This document shows, piece after piece, positions 33,423 through 46,149 of a DNA stretch of 64,000 bases. A model generated the notes under the pieces. It was given only the letters and a program-made list of their open reading frames with translations. It had not been told where the DNA came from and searched no databases. How positions within the stretch are numbered: the first letter of the stretch is position 1; each line of letters begins with the position of its first letter. Source of the DNA: Simmondsia chinensis. Taxonomy: Eukaryota > Streptophyta > Magnoliopsida > Caryophyllales > Simmondsiaceae. A program made the translations under genes and the position numbers. The DNA is taken from assembly GCA_018398585.1 (NCBI GenBank), contig JAGTTD010000008.1:27147208-27211207 (forward strand). Direction: 5' to 3'.

Positions 33423-35901
33423 TTAGTATTATAAATAATTTTTTCAAGTGGTCAATGACATCAGATAATGTCAGCAATTATATACACTTAATTTTATATG
33501 GTTGAAAAGTTAAAAAAAATAATAATAATAATAAAAGAAAAAAAAGATGTAAGTGAGCTAATAAGCGTATTGGGGAGTCATGTCAAACGGAGCTTTATGC
33601 GACAGCCACGTTACATCAAGAGGTGCCCCCCAAACCTACTTTTCCATCAGTGTGGTTATTATATGCTTCTACTTATTCCCTAACCCTACTTTTACCTTAA
33701 TTTTTACAAAATTACCCAAAAAAAAATTATTACTTAAATATCTTCAGATCAAGTTTTTTTTTTAACAGATTAAGATTAAGTATTTATTACTTAAATATTT
33801 TAATATTTTAATATATATAATAAGATACTTTAAGTTCTAAATATTTTATAATTTAAATACCTTAAAGTTTTAAATTTTATCAATCAGATATTTTTTTTAT
33901 TGAAATTCGATAGTTTTTTATTAGAATTTACAGAAATTGAACAAGATTTCAAAAGAAAATATTAGCACCTTCATTATAACTTGATATTTTTCCTAAAAAT
34001 AAAAAATTAACACATGATTATGACAATATTCAGATAATTTAATCAATATTTGGTTAATATTTTATCATAATTCACATTACTTATATATTATTATAATAAT
34101 GTATATCAGCAATTTTGGAATAAAACCGAATAAATTCTTACAAAAATTTACTAAATTTCAATATAGGATACCTATATAACAAAATATTCTCATTTTGTAT
34201 ATATTGATAATTTCCCACAAATGAAAAATACGATTGTCAAAATTTAACAGCCTTTTTGATTTTTCATTTGTCATTGAATATAATATTTATTGGTTTTAAA
34301 TTCTTTATTTTCATAATTTAGGATCTATTTAGTTGAGATATAAAAGAAATAATTTTTCTACAAGTACATTTTACAAATAATTTTCTAAAAAATGTTGTCA
34401 TAGAGGCATTTTTGTTTGAAAAAATTTTAATTTTAACTTTTATTTATACTTCAAAAAAAACATTATCCTCCCATCACTTGAAAGCATAAAAGTAAATTTT
34501 ACTTTTAATCAAAATTATTTTTTGTCTCTTGTGAAACATTCTTAGAATCTTAAAAAAATATATTTTTTTTTTGCTCTTTTAAAAAAAACAGCTTGGTAAA
34601 ATTAGTCATTATTCAAAAAGTATTCTAGAATATGTTATTTTATCCCTAAGAAATCAAAAAATAAAATAAGAAAGATATTATAGAGGCTCAATTATTTCCA
34701 AAAAAAAAAAAAAGAAAAAAGGCTAAAAAATATTTCATTTTCTCTTTATTTTGAGTGCGTTGGTCCCCAAATAGACCGGCCTTTGGCCTTTTGGAATATT
34801 TTCGACTTTTCATTTTTCTCATTTTGCTAATATATTCTCTCTTTTGGGAATCATTTCGTTTTCCATGCCTTATGTGATACCCTCTAAAGTTTGTGTTTAT
34901 ATCTCTATAGTAAGGGCAAATTAGGTATTTTTCGTGTGATGCATCAATTGTTTTTAGTTTATATATTATCTTATTTTTAAATGAATGTATTATAGTGATT
35001 GAGTCATGGGTTGTAAATAACCAACAATACGAACCCGCCTTCCAACCTAGGATTCACTACGTCCGATGTCTAACCCATTTCACTCGTTAGACTAAACCAG
35101 GACGGGTCTAACTCGAATCAATTTATCCAAGCCACTTCATTATGGCATTTTAAAAATATGTCATCTTTTTCTTTTTTTTTTTTATGGGAGATTTATGAAT
35201 TTTTTTTTCCCTTTTTTTCATGGAAGATTAAAGCCAACATCTATAATTTTAGGAAATAGAGTTTGGGGAGTTTTGGGGAGAAGAACTTCTAATGTATAGA
35301 GAAGGGATATTGAGTAAAGGCTAATGGTGCGGCATTTGGCGATTGATCTTCTTTTTATAAGATAATGGTTATTCTTATTTGGTGGGTAAAGATTAAGATA
35401 GTTAGCGGGTTGATCTGGTCAAAGCCTATTAAATATGTTAGATATGGTTGGTCAAAAAAAAACAAAAAAAAGGATTTACCTAACTTGATTTATTTTGTTA
35501 AATTGTCTCAGGGACATGTTGGGTCAATTAAATCACAAGAGATGAGTTGGTTCAATTTGGGTTAAAAGTATATCCCTATGTTACCCAATTTAAGTCAAAA
35601 GTCAACCAGTCGAGCCAATGAATCCTTTTTCATTACAGGGTAAGAGTTGTGTCGTGTTTCCTACAAAACTATGGGTTAGAAGACTAGGCCGGTTTCTGAC
35701 TAGTTTATTTGACGACTCAAACCAAGTTAGGTCTTTACAGTTTGGTAGCAACAGTTGTGGGGTCAATCTCGTACGATGGGGATCCGACCAATTTTATGGC
35801 TATTTTTAATAGCCATTTTCCTCATATTGGGTTCAAAGTATTACAATATAAATGTCTAGTGTAATACTTATCAACCTCGTAAAAGGATAGGAATTTTGAT
35901 G
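33423..35901. other. AT-rich intergenic sequence
   Basis: No gene or transposon signature could be supported. Several A and T runs occur (for example 34,562-34,572 and 34,700-34,716). Short words of the GGGTCAA/GACC type occur at 35,390-35,560. Reading frames in this stretch are short and have no recognisable domain. Confidence 0.5.
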
Positions 35902-35917
35902 GAGTAATCATTAATCC

Positions 35918-36353
35918 CAAACAAACAAACAAACAAACAACAACAAACCCAGTGCCTCCAAGGGCTCCCGCATAAGCAGGGTCTGGGGGGGTAGATGTAC
36001 GCAGCCTTCCTTCTTCAGGGGGCTACCTTGAAGAGAGGCTGTTTTCGAGGACCCCCAGCCTGAGAAATTGGTCCGTAGCAAATGGCATGTGACCTGCTAG
36101 CAGAAGAGCATCACATCATGAGTAGTTCAAAACACACAACGACCAAAATAATAAACTACCACAAACAACAACAACAAACACAAAGCAGGCCATATCAAGC
36201 AGAAATCAGAGGATAGGTAGAAATCAAATGATAGGTAGGCAGGTAGGCAAGCAAGTAGTAGTTCATGAGAGCAAGTATACAACCTAAGTGCACTAGGAGG
36301 ATATCACGGCCTAGTACTAGTGAGCTAGACTACCCTACTCCAACTGGATATGA
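35918..36353 (-). mobile_element. SINE with TTG-type tail (long copy)
   Basis: The minus strand ends in GGTTTGTTGTTGTTTGTTTG. Upstream of that it carries the shared tail block GGCTGGGGGTCCTCGAAAAC, CTCTCTTCAAGG, GGCTGCGTACATCTACCCC, CCCAGACCCTGC and GGGAGCC. It is flanked by a near-perfect target duplication: AGTAATCATTAATCC (35,903-35,917) and AGTAATCATTAATTCC (36,354-36,369). The element is about 436 bp; its 5' part (36,140-36,353) matches no head I recognise. No protein is encoded. Confidence 0.75.
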
Positions 36354-36369
36354 AGTAATCATTAATTCC

Positions 36370-37900
36370 GTTTCTCCTAAAACCAATCATCCCCAAAGTA
36401 CAATATCTGTTGTTAAAAGGGGTTTGTGCCCAATTTACCTTTTTGGAATAATTGAGTTCAAAATATACACAAGGGATCTAAACAAAGAGTAAAATAAACT
36501 CTCAAACAAAGATTAGAGCAACAAGAAAAACTCAAAGCTACTAAATAGCAATCTAAAAATTATACACGAAGAAAATCACATAAGAGACTCAACAAAGAAA
36601 AAAAAAAAAAAAACCGCCAAAAGGAGAACAAAAACTTAAGAATCACTAAACTCGTACATATCAACAACAAAAAGAAAACTCCCCAACAACCACCAAATTA
36701 AACAACATAAACATCACAGAAACCCAGCCACTAATGGAAACAAAAAAGACGCTCCCAAAACATTTATAAGACCCCTTTAGCACCAAAGTCTCCTCACTCA
36801 AACACTGACAACTTTTTGAGCACAAATAGCAGAACAGAAAAGTAAATCGATACATCAGTTTCCAGCAAAAGAGAAAGCGATGCACGTGGAAAGTATGCAA
36901 TACTCATAATGTCATGCATTTTCTACTAATTTGCTACGATGACCTTGGACTTGGTTCTCCATTAAAGTTATCATCTCCTCTTAGGAAAATTATGACTTAC
37001 TAAACTAATTATTTTGTCCAAAACAAGTTGCGTAGCTAATGCATCTATAAATTCTTTCTCAAAACAAAATAGGGTTAGAGATGACTTTTTGGATAAGAGA
37101 AGAAACTTCAACTTTCAGCGAAATATTCGACTTAAATAACCCATGGACGAATATTATTCATCGACTTTAGCTAAGTTTATCCAAAGCTTAGCAACTTTAA
37201 TAAAGTTTGAATGGGACTAAATCCAAATACTCTTAGTAGGCACAATCTCAGTAGAAGACCAATATTTTCCCTACTTGAGAAGAATTGATATACTCAAGAG
37301 GAGATCCATAAATAAGCAAATAGGTCCTATAATTTTAAGACCATTATGTGCATGTTATCACCTACATAACTTAGGGCTTACTTAATCTCTATTATCATAC
37401 AAGGATCCTCTATTGTAAATAATAGGCTACTCTCGAACTATTCCAAAATGTTTGAAATAACTTACCAACAACAAATATTTTGGAGACTCTTCAAGATGCA
37501 AAAACTTTCCTTTAGTAAATGATGAGGGCCTTTGGTTCGATTGCTAGCCAATATTCGCCTACTATAAAAGGGTCTCTTCATTCACTTGACAGGCTTCCTC
37601 TTGTTTGATAACCTTATCGAAGGACCTTTTATCAAGAGAGTCGCTCCTAGATATAGGCTCTCTTGTCCCTCAGAGAAGACGAAGGAGAAGAATCTTTAAC
37701 CACAGTTGTTCTTCTCTCATACTTCTCCCCACTCACAAACAACCTCGACTTACCCAACTTCTTCCTATCCATTTCCTTAATAGCTATAATTCTGTCCTAC
37801 TTATTTGTAAATCTCATAAATCTAAACTTTGCTTGTGTACCCTCTTTATTTTTTCAAGGTACAAACGCATAGACTATATTACCATTTTTTTTTTAAAAAT
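36370..37900 (+). other. possible old LTR or promoter-containing repeat
   Basis: There is no coding signal. A TATA-like ACTATAAAAGGG lies at 37,560-37,571, followed by a pyrimidine-rich stretch, and repeated phrases such as CCTACATAACTTAGG occur upstream, as in LTR U3 regions. No terminal repeats or second copy were found. It is listed only so that the stretch is described. Confidence 0.25.
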
Positions 37901-39146
37901 TTTCTTAAGCTACCAATTACAAACAAAACAGGAAAATCGTTAAAAATGACAATAAAACAGTTCAACAATGGGATGAAACCTGAGTTGATTTCCTTAATCC
38001 TATCCATTGCTAAAACTTAGACACTGACGTTCTGGTGGTGGCGATGTGTGACTGGTGGAGGCAGCATGCTATTGGTATTGAGACGTTTGAGGTTGGCGGA
38101 TGGGGGGCCTTTCATATATAATAGCATTTTTATTAAAATCTATTAATATCAACAATTGCTACTTTAAAACTTACAACCTCTAAATTTGGGGGCACCAAGT
38201 GGGTGCTTGGGTCGCTTGAGGTTGTGTCTGGCCTTGCTCACGTTCTCCATTTCTCTCATGGGTGTGACTGGATTACTTACCTTAGCCTTGAATGAAGCAA
38301 CTTTTCTTTGAAAATATTTTGAGGAAACAGTCTTAGGGTCCCTTCCTAGAAAAGATTATTTATGTTGCATCATCATTTAAAATAAATCAGCTTATATTTA
38401 ATTTGAAAGGAAACCAGTATTTTGAAAACATAGAAGAATTATTGTTTTTCAGAACCGATTCCAGCCCACCAACTATTGAGAAAAAAAATCTCATCAAATA
38501 AGATGACACAAATAGAAATTATGAACGCTTAAAAGTTAGTACAAGGGTGAAATGCATTGTTAATCTGTCTTACAGTAAATTATTACATATTAACTTACTA
38601 AAAATTCTCTTACGTTAAAATGTTTACTAAATGGAAATCTTTTTTATGTGTGTTAATCTGACTAAAGTTTTGATTCCTGTAAAGGTATTATGCGTAATTC
38701 GAAATGTATTAGAATGTAAATGATGGAACTAATATATAGTCTCACCATAGAGGGACAAGGCAAATCAAAAGCAAAGTGAGGCAATCAATGAATTTGGGAC
38801 TCGACTAAAACTAGAATGGTCTAATCAAGTATAGACAAGAATAATCACAATCAAAGTGGAGTACTAATTTAGCATTTCCATTATAACATGAAAGCAATGT
38901 TAATGTTAAGTGCATTAGTTAAGGCGGTTGATCTAGCAAATATAAAGATGTTTACCCTGAATTTACTAGAAATTTGTCAATTTAATTCATTTGTTGTAAG
39001 TTTTAGAGGTAGAAAATGGACTTAAAGTGGGTTTGAGTTTGGGTTTCATTGTCTATAATTAGAATATATACTTAATTATGTCTCAATGGAGTTAAATCTA
39101 ACTTATCGTTCAATCCAAACTTTGACCCATGATTTTACTAGAACGA
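37901..39146. other. unassigned intergenic sequence
   Basis: No gene was found. The segment 38,020-38,310 is less AT-rich than its surroundings and could be a worn gene or transposon fragment, but no domain can be read in it. Confidence 0.4.
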
Positions 39147-39160
39147 CAAAAATAATCAAG

Positions 39161-39373
39161 AGAGAGCAAAGCTTGCAACGTTTTGGGTATGTAAGGAGTT
39201 CCGTTTTATAAATGTTGTTCCATTTATATTTTTAAGGTTGAGAGTCCTTGGAAACAACCTTCCTTCAAGGTAGGATCTTGTGGGGTCAGACTGCATACAC
39301 TTCACCCTCTTCAATCCTACCTTGGCAGAAGCCTTTTAAGTACCGGGTTTGTTTTTGTTGTTATTGTTGTCGT
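39161..39373 (+). mobile_element. SINE with TTG-type tail (short-head copy)
   Basis: The tail block appears in plus orientation: CCTTGGAAACAACCTTCC, CAAGGTAGGATCTTGTGGGG, CAGACTGCATACACTTCACC, CTACCTTGGCAGAAGCC, then a TTG-rich end GTTTTTGTTGTTATTGTTGT. Flanks repeat CAAAAATAATCAAG (39,147-39,160) as CAACAATAATCAAG (39,374-39,387), one mismatch in 14. The 70-base head at 39,161-39,230 is not a recognisable tRNA or 5S sequence. Confidence 0.7.
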
Positions 39374-39387
39374 CAACAATAATCAAG

Positions 39388-40017
39388 TGGGTATCAATCC
39401 TTCTCTTCTCCTCTCGCTCGCTCTCAATCTCTCTAATTTAATTTTCTTTTTTACATATGGTAATAAAATCACATCAGATTGTATAAGGGAGCAATCCTTC
39501 CCAAATGCTTTAACTCCTTTTTCCACGATGAAGGATGAATTCAATCCCAACTCTTGGGTACCAGCTCTCAAACACTTTAATAACCGAGTTGGCTGAGACC
39601 TTTATTTTAAATTTTAATTGCATATCTATACATGATGAGTATGAATTTTAGAATGATAGAACTAAAAGGGCCAAGCTAGAGCTTGAAAAGTTAAGGGGTT
39701 ATTTTATGTCACTTTTTATTACAATTTTTGACTTTTGATAAATTAAAAAATAGGTTTGACACCTATCAAAAACTAGTTTTTAGAAAAGATGTATTTGTTT
39801 TTCTAATTTTTTGATTTTTAAATTTATATTACTTTTGAAAAAAAATTGAAAAAAATTATTATTTTCAAAACCTAATTTTTATTTTTATTTTTTAACTAAA
39901 AACTTAAAAATATATGGTGCCATTAAAAGAATCAATCATTTCACTGTATTATTCTCCGTTAGGATCCGATGCCTTTATTACATGAGAGGGTATGAAAGCA
40001 GAGAAGAGAATATGACC

Positions 40018-40025
<8 letters not shown>
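39388..40025. other. AT-rich spacer
   Basis: No coding or transposon signature was recognised. Confidence 0.5.

Positions 40026-40072
<47 letters not shown>
40026..40072. repeat. (AC)n(TA)n microsatellite
   Basis: A run of about 17 AC units is followed by about six TA units. It lies next to the 3' end of the minus-strand LINE fragment. Confidence 0.95.
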
Positions 40073-40079
40073 GGGATGC

Positions 40080-41450
40080 CCTCGTTTTGAAGGGAAACCT
40101 AAGACATTAACACGGTCTAGAGGAAGGAGAATCTGGAGGGGACCGAATCCCACACCTTAATTCCATAACCCTCAAAAAGGACACAAGCAATCTAATCTAT
40201 CGATCTATTCGCCTCTCTAAAGTATTGATTGTACTAGACCTAAACCAAGTTATGACACATAATATGTATATCTTTAACAATATTAGTGACATCCGTCAAC
40301 AAAGAGAAAGCACCCTTAAGAGCCTTAATAACCACCTCATTGTCACCTTCCAAAGTGATTGTATTTGCCCCAGTCTGCAAAGCATAGAAGATTGGGTCCC
40401 TGGCCTCAGCCACAATAATCAGCCGCATCACCGAATTTTCTCAATCCAGCCAAAACTATTTCTCCTTGATGATCTCAAATGACAAAACTTGTAGAACCAT
40501 ACATCCCATGTCTTAAACCATCGAAGTTTGCCTTAACCCACCCTAGTAGAGGAGGGACCCAGGAAATCCATCTATTTATATCAGCTCTATAACCTCTTGA
40601 GATCTTAGGTATATCCCAATTCCCTCTTCCGCTTTATTATGACACATCTATTCTAAGTGCATATGTCTAGCAAAAATGACCGGCTTGCAACAATCAGGAC
40701 TCTCCCCACGAAAATTGAATTGTTTCTATCTTTCCAGATGTGCCAGCAAACAGTAATAAACTTGACCAACTCATTCTGACTTTTGTTCCCTCTTAGCCTT
40801 TTATGATGCCTAATTTTCTTCTCAATGCTAGGTTGATTAGGGAGCTGACCTAACCAACCCAGTCTCCTAGTAGCATCCCATATAGCTTTGGATTGATGGC
40901 AAAGGAGGAAAACATGAACCCGATTGCTGTGGTTGTCCCCACATCTAATGCAAGTAGTAGCCTACCTAATACCACATTTACTAAGATGATCCTCAGCAAC
41001 TACACTACTGTTAATAGCTTTCCAAAGGAAAATTTTCACTTTGGGATGGATATCAATTCTAGATACGGTGAAACTTATACGAATTCCTCTCCGACCAGTC
41101 TAAATTATGCGCTAATAATGTAGCTGATTTAACATTAAAGATGCCGAAGCTTGTGTATCCTCAGTATCGAAAGTCCTCCATTGTTTTTTCTAGAAACCGA
41201 ATACCTAGCACCATGTTAAAATTGTGCCCAGGCAGAACGCTAGCCAGCTTATCAACATCCCACTCACCATCCTTGAATAAATTAGCTACTCTAAGGTCTA
41301 GCTCGGCTGACGGCCCCCTTCCATTAACTTAAATTATCAAAGGCTTCTTCGTAGCGCAAATATCAAATCAAAAGTTGACTAAGATCCATCTTCAATCTTC
41401 CATTGAAGACCTTTCTCCAGATGGCTCCTAGCATCATGAACTAGAAGTGT
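40080..41450 (-). pseudogene. 5'-truncated L1-type LINE fragment (zf-RVT and RNase H)
   Basis: Minus-strand reading gives SRIDIHPKVKIFLWKAIN near 41,050, then CIRCGDNHSNRVHVFLLC near 40,950-40,890 (zf-RVT zinc-binding module) and FITVCWHIWKDRNNSIF near 40,770-40,700. An RNase H-like part at 40,431-40,240 follows: VAEARDPIFYALQTGAN, LEGDNEVVIKALKGAF. Many stops. The domain order equals the other LINE fragments in the window. Confidence 0.75.
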
Positions 41451-41800
41451 TCGTTGATCCAAACTTGGACCGGACCAAACTGGTCAGGATTGAAGGCCAA
41501 AGTCAGCCTCTTCGATGGACCTAAATGACAAAATTTGACCTGTTTGATTTGAGATCGGACGAATTTGGATCGATTATCATTTCTCTTTTTCTATTGTAAG
41601 TTGAATTTAGTATATTTTATCATATTTGGGCAACTTTAAAGGCATCTAATAGAAAAATAAGAGTAAAAAAAATAACATTAAAAATAATACAAAAAAATGT
41701 GGGCCATTTGATTTGATTCTCTTGTTCCTCAATTCTCCAACTAATAACAAACGAAATTCTTTTTAAATTAACCAGAAATAATTATACACAAAGGTTGTAG
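41451..41800. other. unassigned spacer left of T2
   Basis: AT-rich sequence with no recognised gene. The left end of T2 fades out near 41,800. Confidence 0.4.
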
Positions 41801-41829
41801 CTATATGGCTAGGGGCACCAGGTATTATT

Positions 41830-43600
41830 TCACCTATGCTGTTAAGAGTGTAGCCACAAGTTCAAGAACTTGAGGAGCTTATGCAACAAGGATCCAGGCA
41901 ACCCCTTTGTCTACTTGGTAATAGTCGTCATGCCTTTCTAGCTCAAAACATTTGACTCAACTTGGAGTGCTCAACTGTCATGCAACTATTGCTCCTACTC
42001 TTGCTCCTTGAGAGCATGTTACAGAAATCTTGAGCCAATAGGAGCCTTACAAGGCCATTGCTTGGAGAAGAATCCCTTGAAGCAAGGGTGACTTGGCCTC
42101 ATACAACTAGCTACTCAAGGAAAAGGACAAAGTGATCATCACTTGTTCCTCAAGTGGTGTCTCGAACACTAGCAGAGGCAAGAGAAGGAGGAGGAAGAGG
42201 AGAAGAAGAAGAAGAAGAGGAAGTACCCATCTCCCAATTGCTTTAAAGAAAACAAGGGAGAAGTGTTCAATAGGAGGTACTTATTTTCCTTTCTCTTTTG
42301 CTTAGTCTGTTTCTTCCAAACCTCCTTCTAACCTGCCTTTGAATCCAAATTACAACCTTAACTCAGGAGACCATAATTTTTTATTGAGATACTTAACTCT
42401 CCTTCAAGGAGTCGAGTCCTAGGCTCCCCTATTGATACAGAGCCTTTAGATGCTACCATGGAGGAGGCAGAAGGTTCTGTTGCTATCACTGTTAAGGAAG
42501 TGATGAGTGATGTTGTAGCTAAAACTCCTCTATTGACTCCCCGAAGACCATACCTAACACAAGCCTTATTCATCCTTCCGTGGGAGCTTACATCACCTTG
42601 AAGAGGCTCTTGCTGATACGGGTGCTTTACTTTTTTCCTTAAATTAATTGTTGATCAAGCCATGGATTGACCTTAACTTACTTGACCTTGGCATGAACAC
42701 CAACAAAAGCAGCCATCCAGTGCTTGAGGAGTAAGAAGTTGTAAGTCTTGAGAAACCGGCTATCTCAACTTCAGCATAGATCCTAAGGGTAAGATACTCC
42801 GATTTTTAATGTTATATTTTGGCTCAAGTGACTAGCACCTAACTCTTTTTTTTCCCCTTATTCTAGGCTCCTTCCAAGTCAACTTTCTCCTTTGAGATGG
42901 TTTCCCAATTGGAAAATCTTAGAGTGTGTGGGAGATTAGCTTTTCAACAGCTAAACCCTAATGCATCCCAACAAGAGGGCTAAGTTCTTTGGTTCACCCT
43001 ACACTTCCAAGACTTAACTTCACTAACAATGGCCAAGGTCTCACTTTTGTAAGGGATTTGAAAGAAGATGTAAGGGCCACACCCATCCATTGTTAAGAAA
43101 TTAAAGGAGCTCAAGGGCATGATTCTTACATCCCTCGAGGAGGTCCCCTCTTTGATCCAATAGAAGTGTTCTTGCCAATCAACCATCAGAGAGTTTTGTC
43201 GTTCCACATAGCTAAGGGACCCAAATCTTTTATTTGAAGAGTTACATCAATTCTAGAAGGCCACCAAACATAAGAGACTTAAGCTAGTGAAGGTCAAATT
43301 CAAGTGTTAGAGCGACAAATCAACCTCCAAGAGATGCTGAAGGCACTCGGGCTATAGTAAAAAGCCAACACTTGGGTTAGAAAGCTTGAGTGGGGAGCAA
43401 CTAAAGCCCAACATATAGAGCAGGTCCTCTAGGACCAAGTACTTAGTGCCGATAGCTAGTTGACTTTAGTCATAGTAGGGTTGTCTATCATAGAGGAGTC
43501 ATTGACTAGGATTGAAGCCTTTCTTTTCAAGCCATACTTCATTAACAAGTGTATGCTCCATTTGTAACTTTCTGTAACTCACAAACTCATGTAACACAAC
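41830..43600 (+). pseudogene. remnant of the antisense frame of T2
   Basis: This is the plus-strand counterpart of T1 10,430-11,880, with similar Glu/Lys-rich runs (42,170-42,230, an AGAAG-rich tract) and a similar charged, Gln/Leu-rich end (43,260-43,520). The PMD-coding part seen in T1 at 9,041-10,430 is not present, because T2 is truncated there. No open frame longer than about 75 codons remains. Confidence 0.4.
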
Positions 43601-44230
43601 TAATCAATCATTGAAAATACACATTATTTATGTCTCTCAATTATGAATTATTATCACCTTTGAGAAACTTAATTTTGATCCTCGAGGCACTAATACTCCA
43701 AGAATATGAACTTAAGGACTTCCTTGTTAAAATTACAAATCAAGGACACATATGCTTCAAGAATCTGCCATGATGTCCCTTAAAGGGGTTCTTCCTTGTT
43801 AGGGGACCACTTGCCTAACACATAGTCCTTTGGGCCAATGGGTAAGATGACTTTCCAAACCAAATCTCCTATGTCAAATGATCTTGGCTTAACCTTCTTG
43901 TTATAAGCTTTAGCCACACTTCCTTTCTTTCACTCAAGCCCATCATGGTCAAGTTCATTGAGCTCATCCATCATGGTGTGCTTATAGTCAAGCCTGGAGA
44001 AATTCCCCCAGTGAGCCATCCTTATGAATTGAACTGTCACCTCAACTAGGAGTACTACATTGTGACCATATGTTAAGTGAAATGGCGTGTTCCTAGTCGC
44101 ATCCCTTATGGAAGTCTATAAGCCCACAGAGCATCCAGCAAAAACTCATGCCATCTTCTGGGGTTATCTTCAATCATTTTTTCAATGTTGGCCTTCAAAA
44201 TCTTATTTGCTGACTCTGCTTTGCCATTGG

Positions 44231-44822
44231 TGACATAGGAACATAGGGGATAAAATTAATAGATATCAATCATAGCGGGGTTGAAAACCCCAGTACGGCA
44301 ATTGATAGGTTGCAGATCTTGTCGAGGTTAAAAACCCCATTACATTGTAGCCAAATTCACCACCTTGTTGGGCTAGGTCAAGGATATAAATAGACGGCCG
44401 ATTTCACCACCCTGGTTGGCTAGTCCAGAGATATAGATTAGCTCTCAATCCAGAGAGAAATAAAAGTGAAAATACTCTAACTTTAATGAATTCATCATGA
44501 AAATTGAAAGACTACATAGCATACCCCAAGTGATATTTATAAAGACTTAAGAAGAAACCATAACTGATAAACCCTAGAAAATGACAAAATAAACCCTAGA
44601 GCAAATATAAGAGTACAAGAGTAAAAGAGTAAGTGAATAAAAACCCTAACACACTTGAGTAATTTGGAGATATACTCCATAAAATTGAGAGATACTCTAA
44701 GATTATAAAAATAAAATCTTTAATATTTCTATATTAAGCAAATAAAGGCTAGACTAATTAAAATTGACTCAAGTAAAATTAACTAATTAAACTTTAGTCA
44801 ATCTTCATGACACTCCATGTCA
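44231..44822. repeat. solo LTR (592 bp), probably copia-like
   Basis: It begins TGACATAGGAAC and ends CACTCCATGTCA, so it has TG...CA ends with TGACAT/ATGTCA as short inverted repeats. Flanks are ATTGG (44,226-44,230) and ATTAG (44,823-44,827), one mismatch in a 5-bp duplication. T1 has no such sequence at the equivalent site near 12,672-12,685. A plus-strand TATA-like GATATAAATAG lies at about 44,375. No internal region remains, so it is a recombined solo LTR. Copia assignment is tentative. Confidence 0.7.
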
Positions 44823-45077
44823 ATTAGCTTAGGCATAATAAGGAGTAGAGTTTAACTGAAACTCTTAATGAACTCTTAACTTATTCCTTGGTATGAGCTT
44901 GATCCATAATGATTATTTCAAGAATCCCAAACCTACATAGGATATATTCCTTAATGAAGGCAATCACATCTTGTTGATTGATATTTCTGCGTGATTTTGC
45001 CTCAACCCACTTAGTAAAATAGTTTGCGGCTACAAGTATATTTGTTTGTTTACTTGATGTGGGTTGATCCCATCCCG

Positions 45078-45109
<32 letters not shown>
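45078..45109. repeat. 32-base C homopolymer
   Basis: An uninterrupted C run inside the integrase region of T2. The equivalent site in T1 has AAAAGGAGGG instead. Such a run may be an expansion or a sequencing or assembly artefact. Confidence 0.9.
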
Positions 45110-45111
<2 letters not shown>

Positions 45112-45425
45112 CCAATGATATCCATTGCCAAACCTCAATAGGGCCACGATTTAATTACGGCTTGTATCACATATGTGAGTACTCGAGGAACATGCGCATT
45201 TCTTTAGCATGCTTTGCATTCTTTGGCATATGTGTTACAGTCATCCATCATTGATAGCCAATAATAGCCATAATTTCTAATTAGTCAATGCATCTCTTTC
45301 TTACCTAAAAGGGATCCACATATGTATACCTACCATGACTGGCATGACTTCATCTAGGACTGAGCTAGGATCCACATATGCCTACATATGCCCTCATGTG
45401 TACCTGCCATGACTAGCATGCCTTC

Positions 45426-46010
45426 ATCTTGTTCCCATTACTTTTGTTTGGGTGGTCAACCAAGAAATCAACCAACGCTTGGCCTTTTACTGACTTTTCT
45501 GATACGTACACCAAATTATACTAAAGCAAGGCAATACTTCATTTATTTAACCTTCCTTTCATTAGTGGTTTGTCAAACATGTAATTTAAAACATCTCTTT
45601 GATCGATTACATATATTTTGAAAGTAAGAAACTAATGCCTTAATTTCACAAACACAAAGTACAAAGACAAGCACAACTTTTCAATTGAAGTATATTTTAT
45701 TTCATAATCATTCAAACAGTGGCTTCAGTAAAATACAGCTTATTCAAATCCTTGCTCATTTTCTTGAACTAGCAAACAACCTATGGACTTAGCAGAGGTC
45801 AGCACTTATAACTTCAACGGCTTTCCATGTTTAGGTGTTATCAATACTTCTGGCCTAATCAAGTAATCCTTGATGGCCTCAAAGGCCACTTCATATTGTT
45901 CTTCCCACTTGAAGTCCCGCTCAAGTTTCAACCTCAAAAGTTGTAAGAAGGCTTTGGTCTTTCCTGCAATATTTGAATGAAACATCTCAAGCAATTAACC
46001 TGCCTTAAGA
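45426..46010 (-). pseudogene. first RNase H region of T2
   Basis: It aligns with T1 14,850-15,370. The part 45,994-45,806 reads FHSNIAGKTKAFLQLL, LERDFKWEEQYEVAFEAIKD, which is the RT-RNase H connection of Tat elements, with ITPKHGKPL at the start of RNase H. Directly left of it the sequence jumps to the integrase side, so the second RNase H (T1 14,490-14,845) is missing. Confidence 0.7.
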
Positions 46011-46149
46011 ACCTTTAAAGACTTTCTTGTTAGATGGTAGCTTAACCTCTCGAATGGCTTATGCCTCATTCAAATCCACTAAATTCCTCAATGATCTACC
46101 CAAAAGGCTAGGAATTTTTCTGCTCGAACTTCGAAGGCACACTTTAACG

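Larger units (their letters stand above)
43620..45425 (-). pseudogene. integrase region of T2
   Basis: It is recognised by alignment to T1 12,000-14,100. The part 45,147-44,881 reads NILVAANYFTKWVEAKSRR, then INQQDVIAFIKEYILCRFG, the classic integrase core of Tat elements (V-vDYFTKWvEa). A 32-base C run and a solo LTR interrupt it. Near 45,310-45,420 a segment of about 70 bp (GGATCCACATATG ... CATGACT-GCATG) is present twice in tandem. Confidence 0.75.

Noticed and set aside
37555..37860. A host gene promoter and short exon after the TATA-like site at 37,560
   Set aside because: No conserved protein is encoded downstream; the frames there are short and unrecognised.
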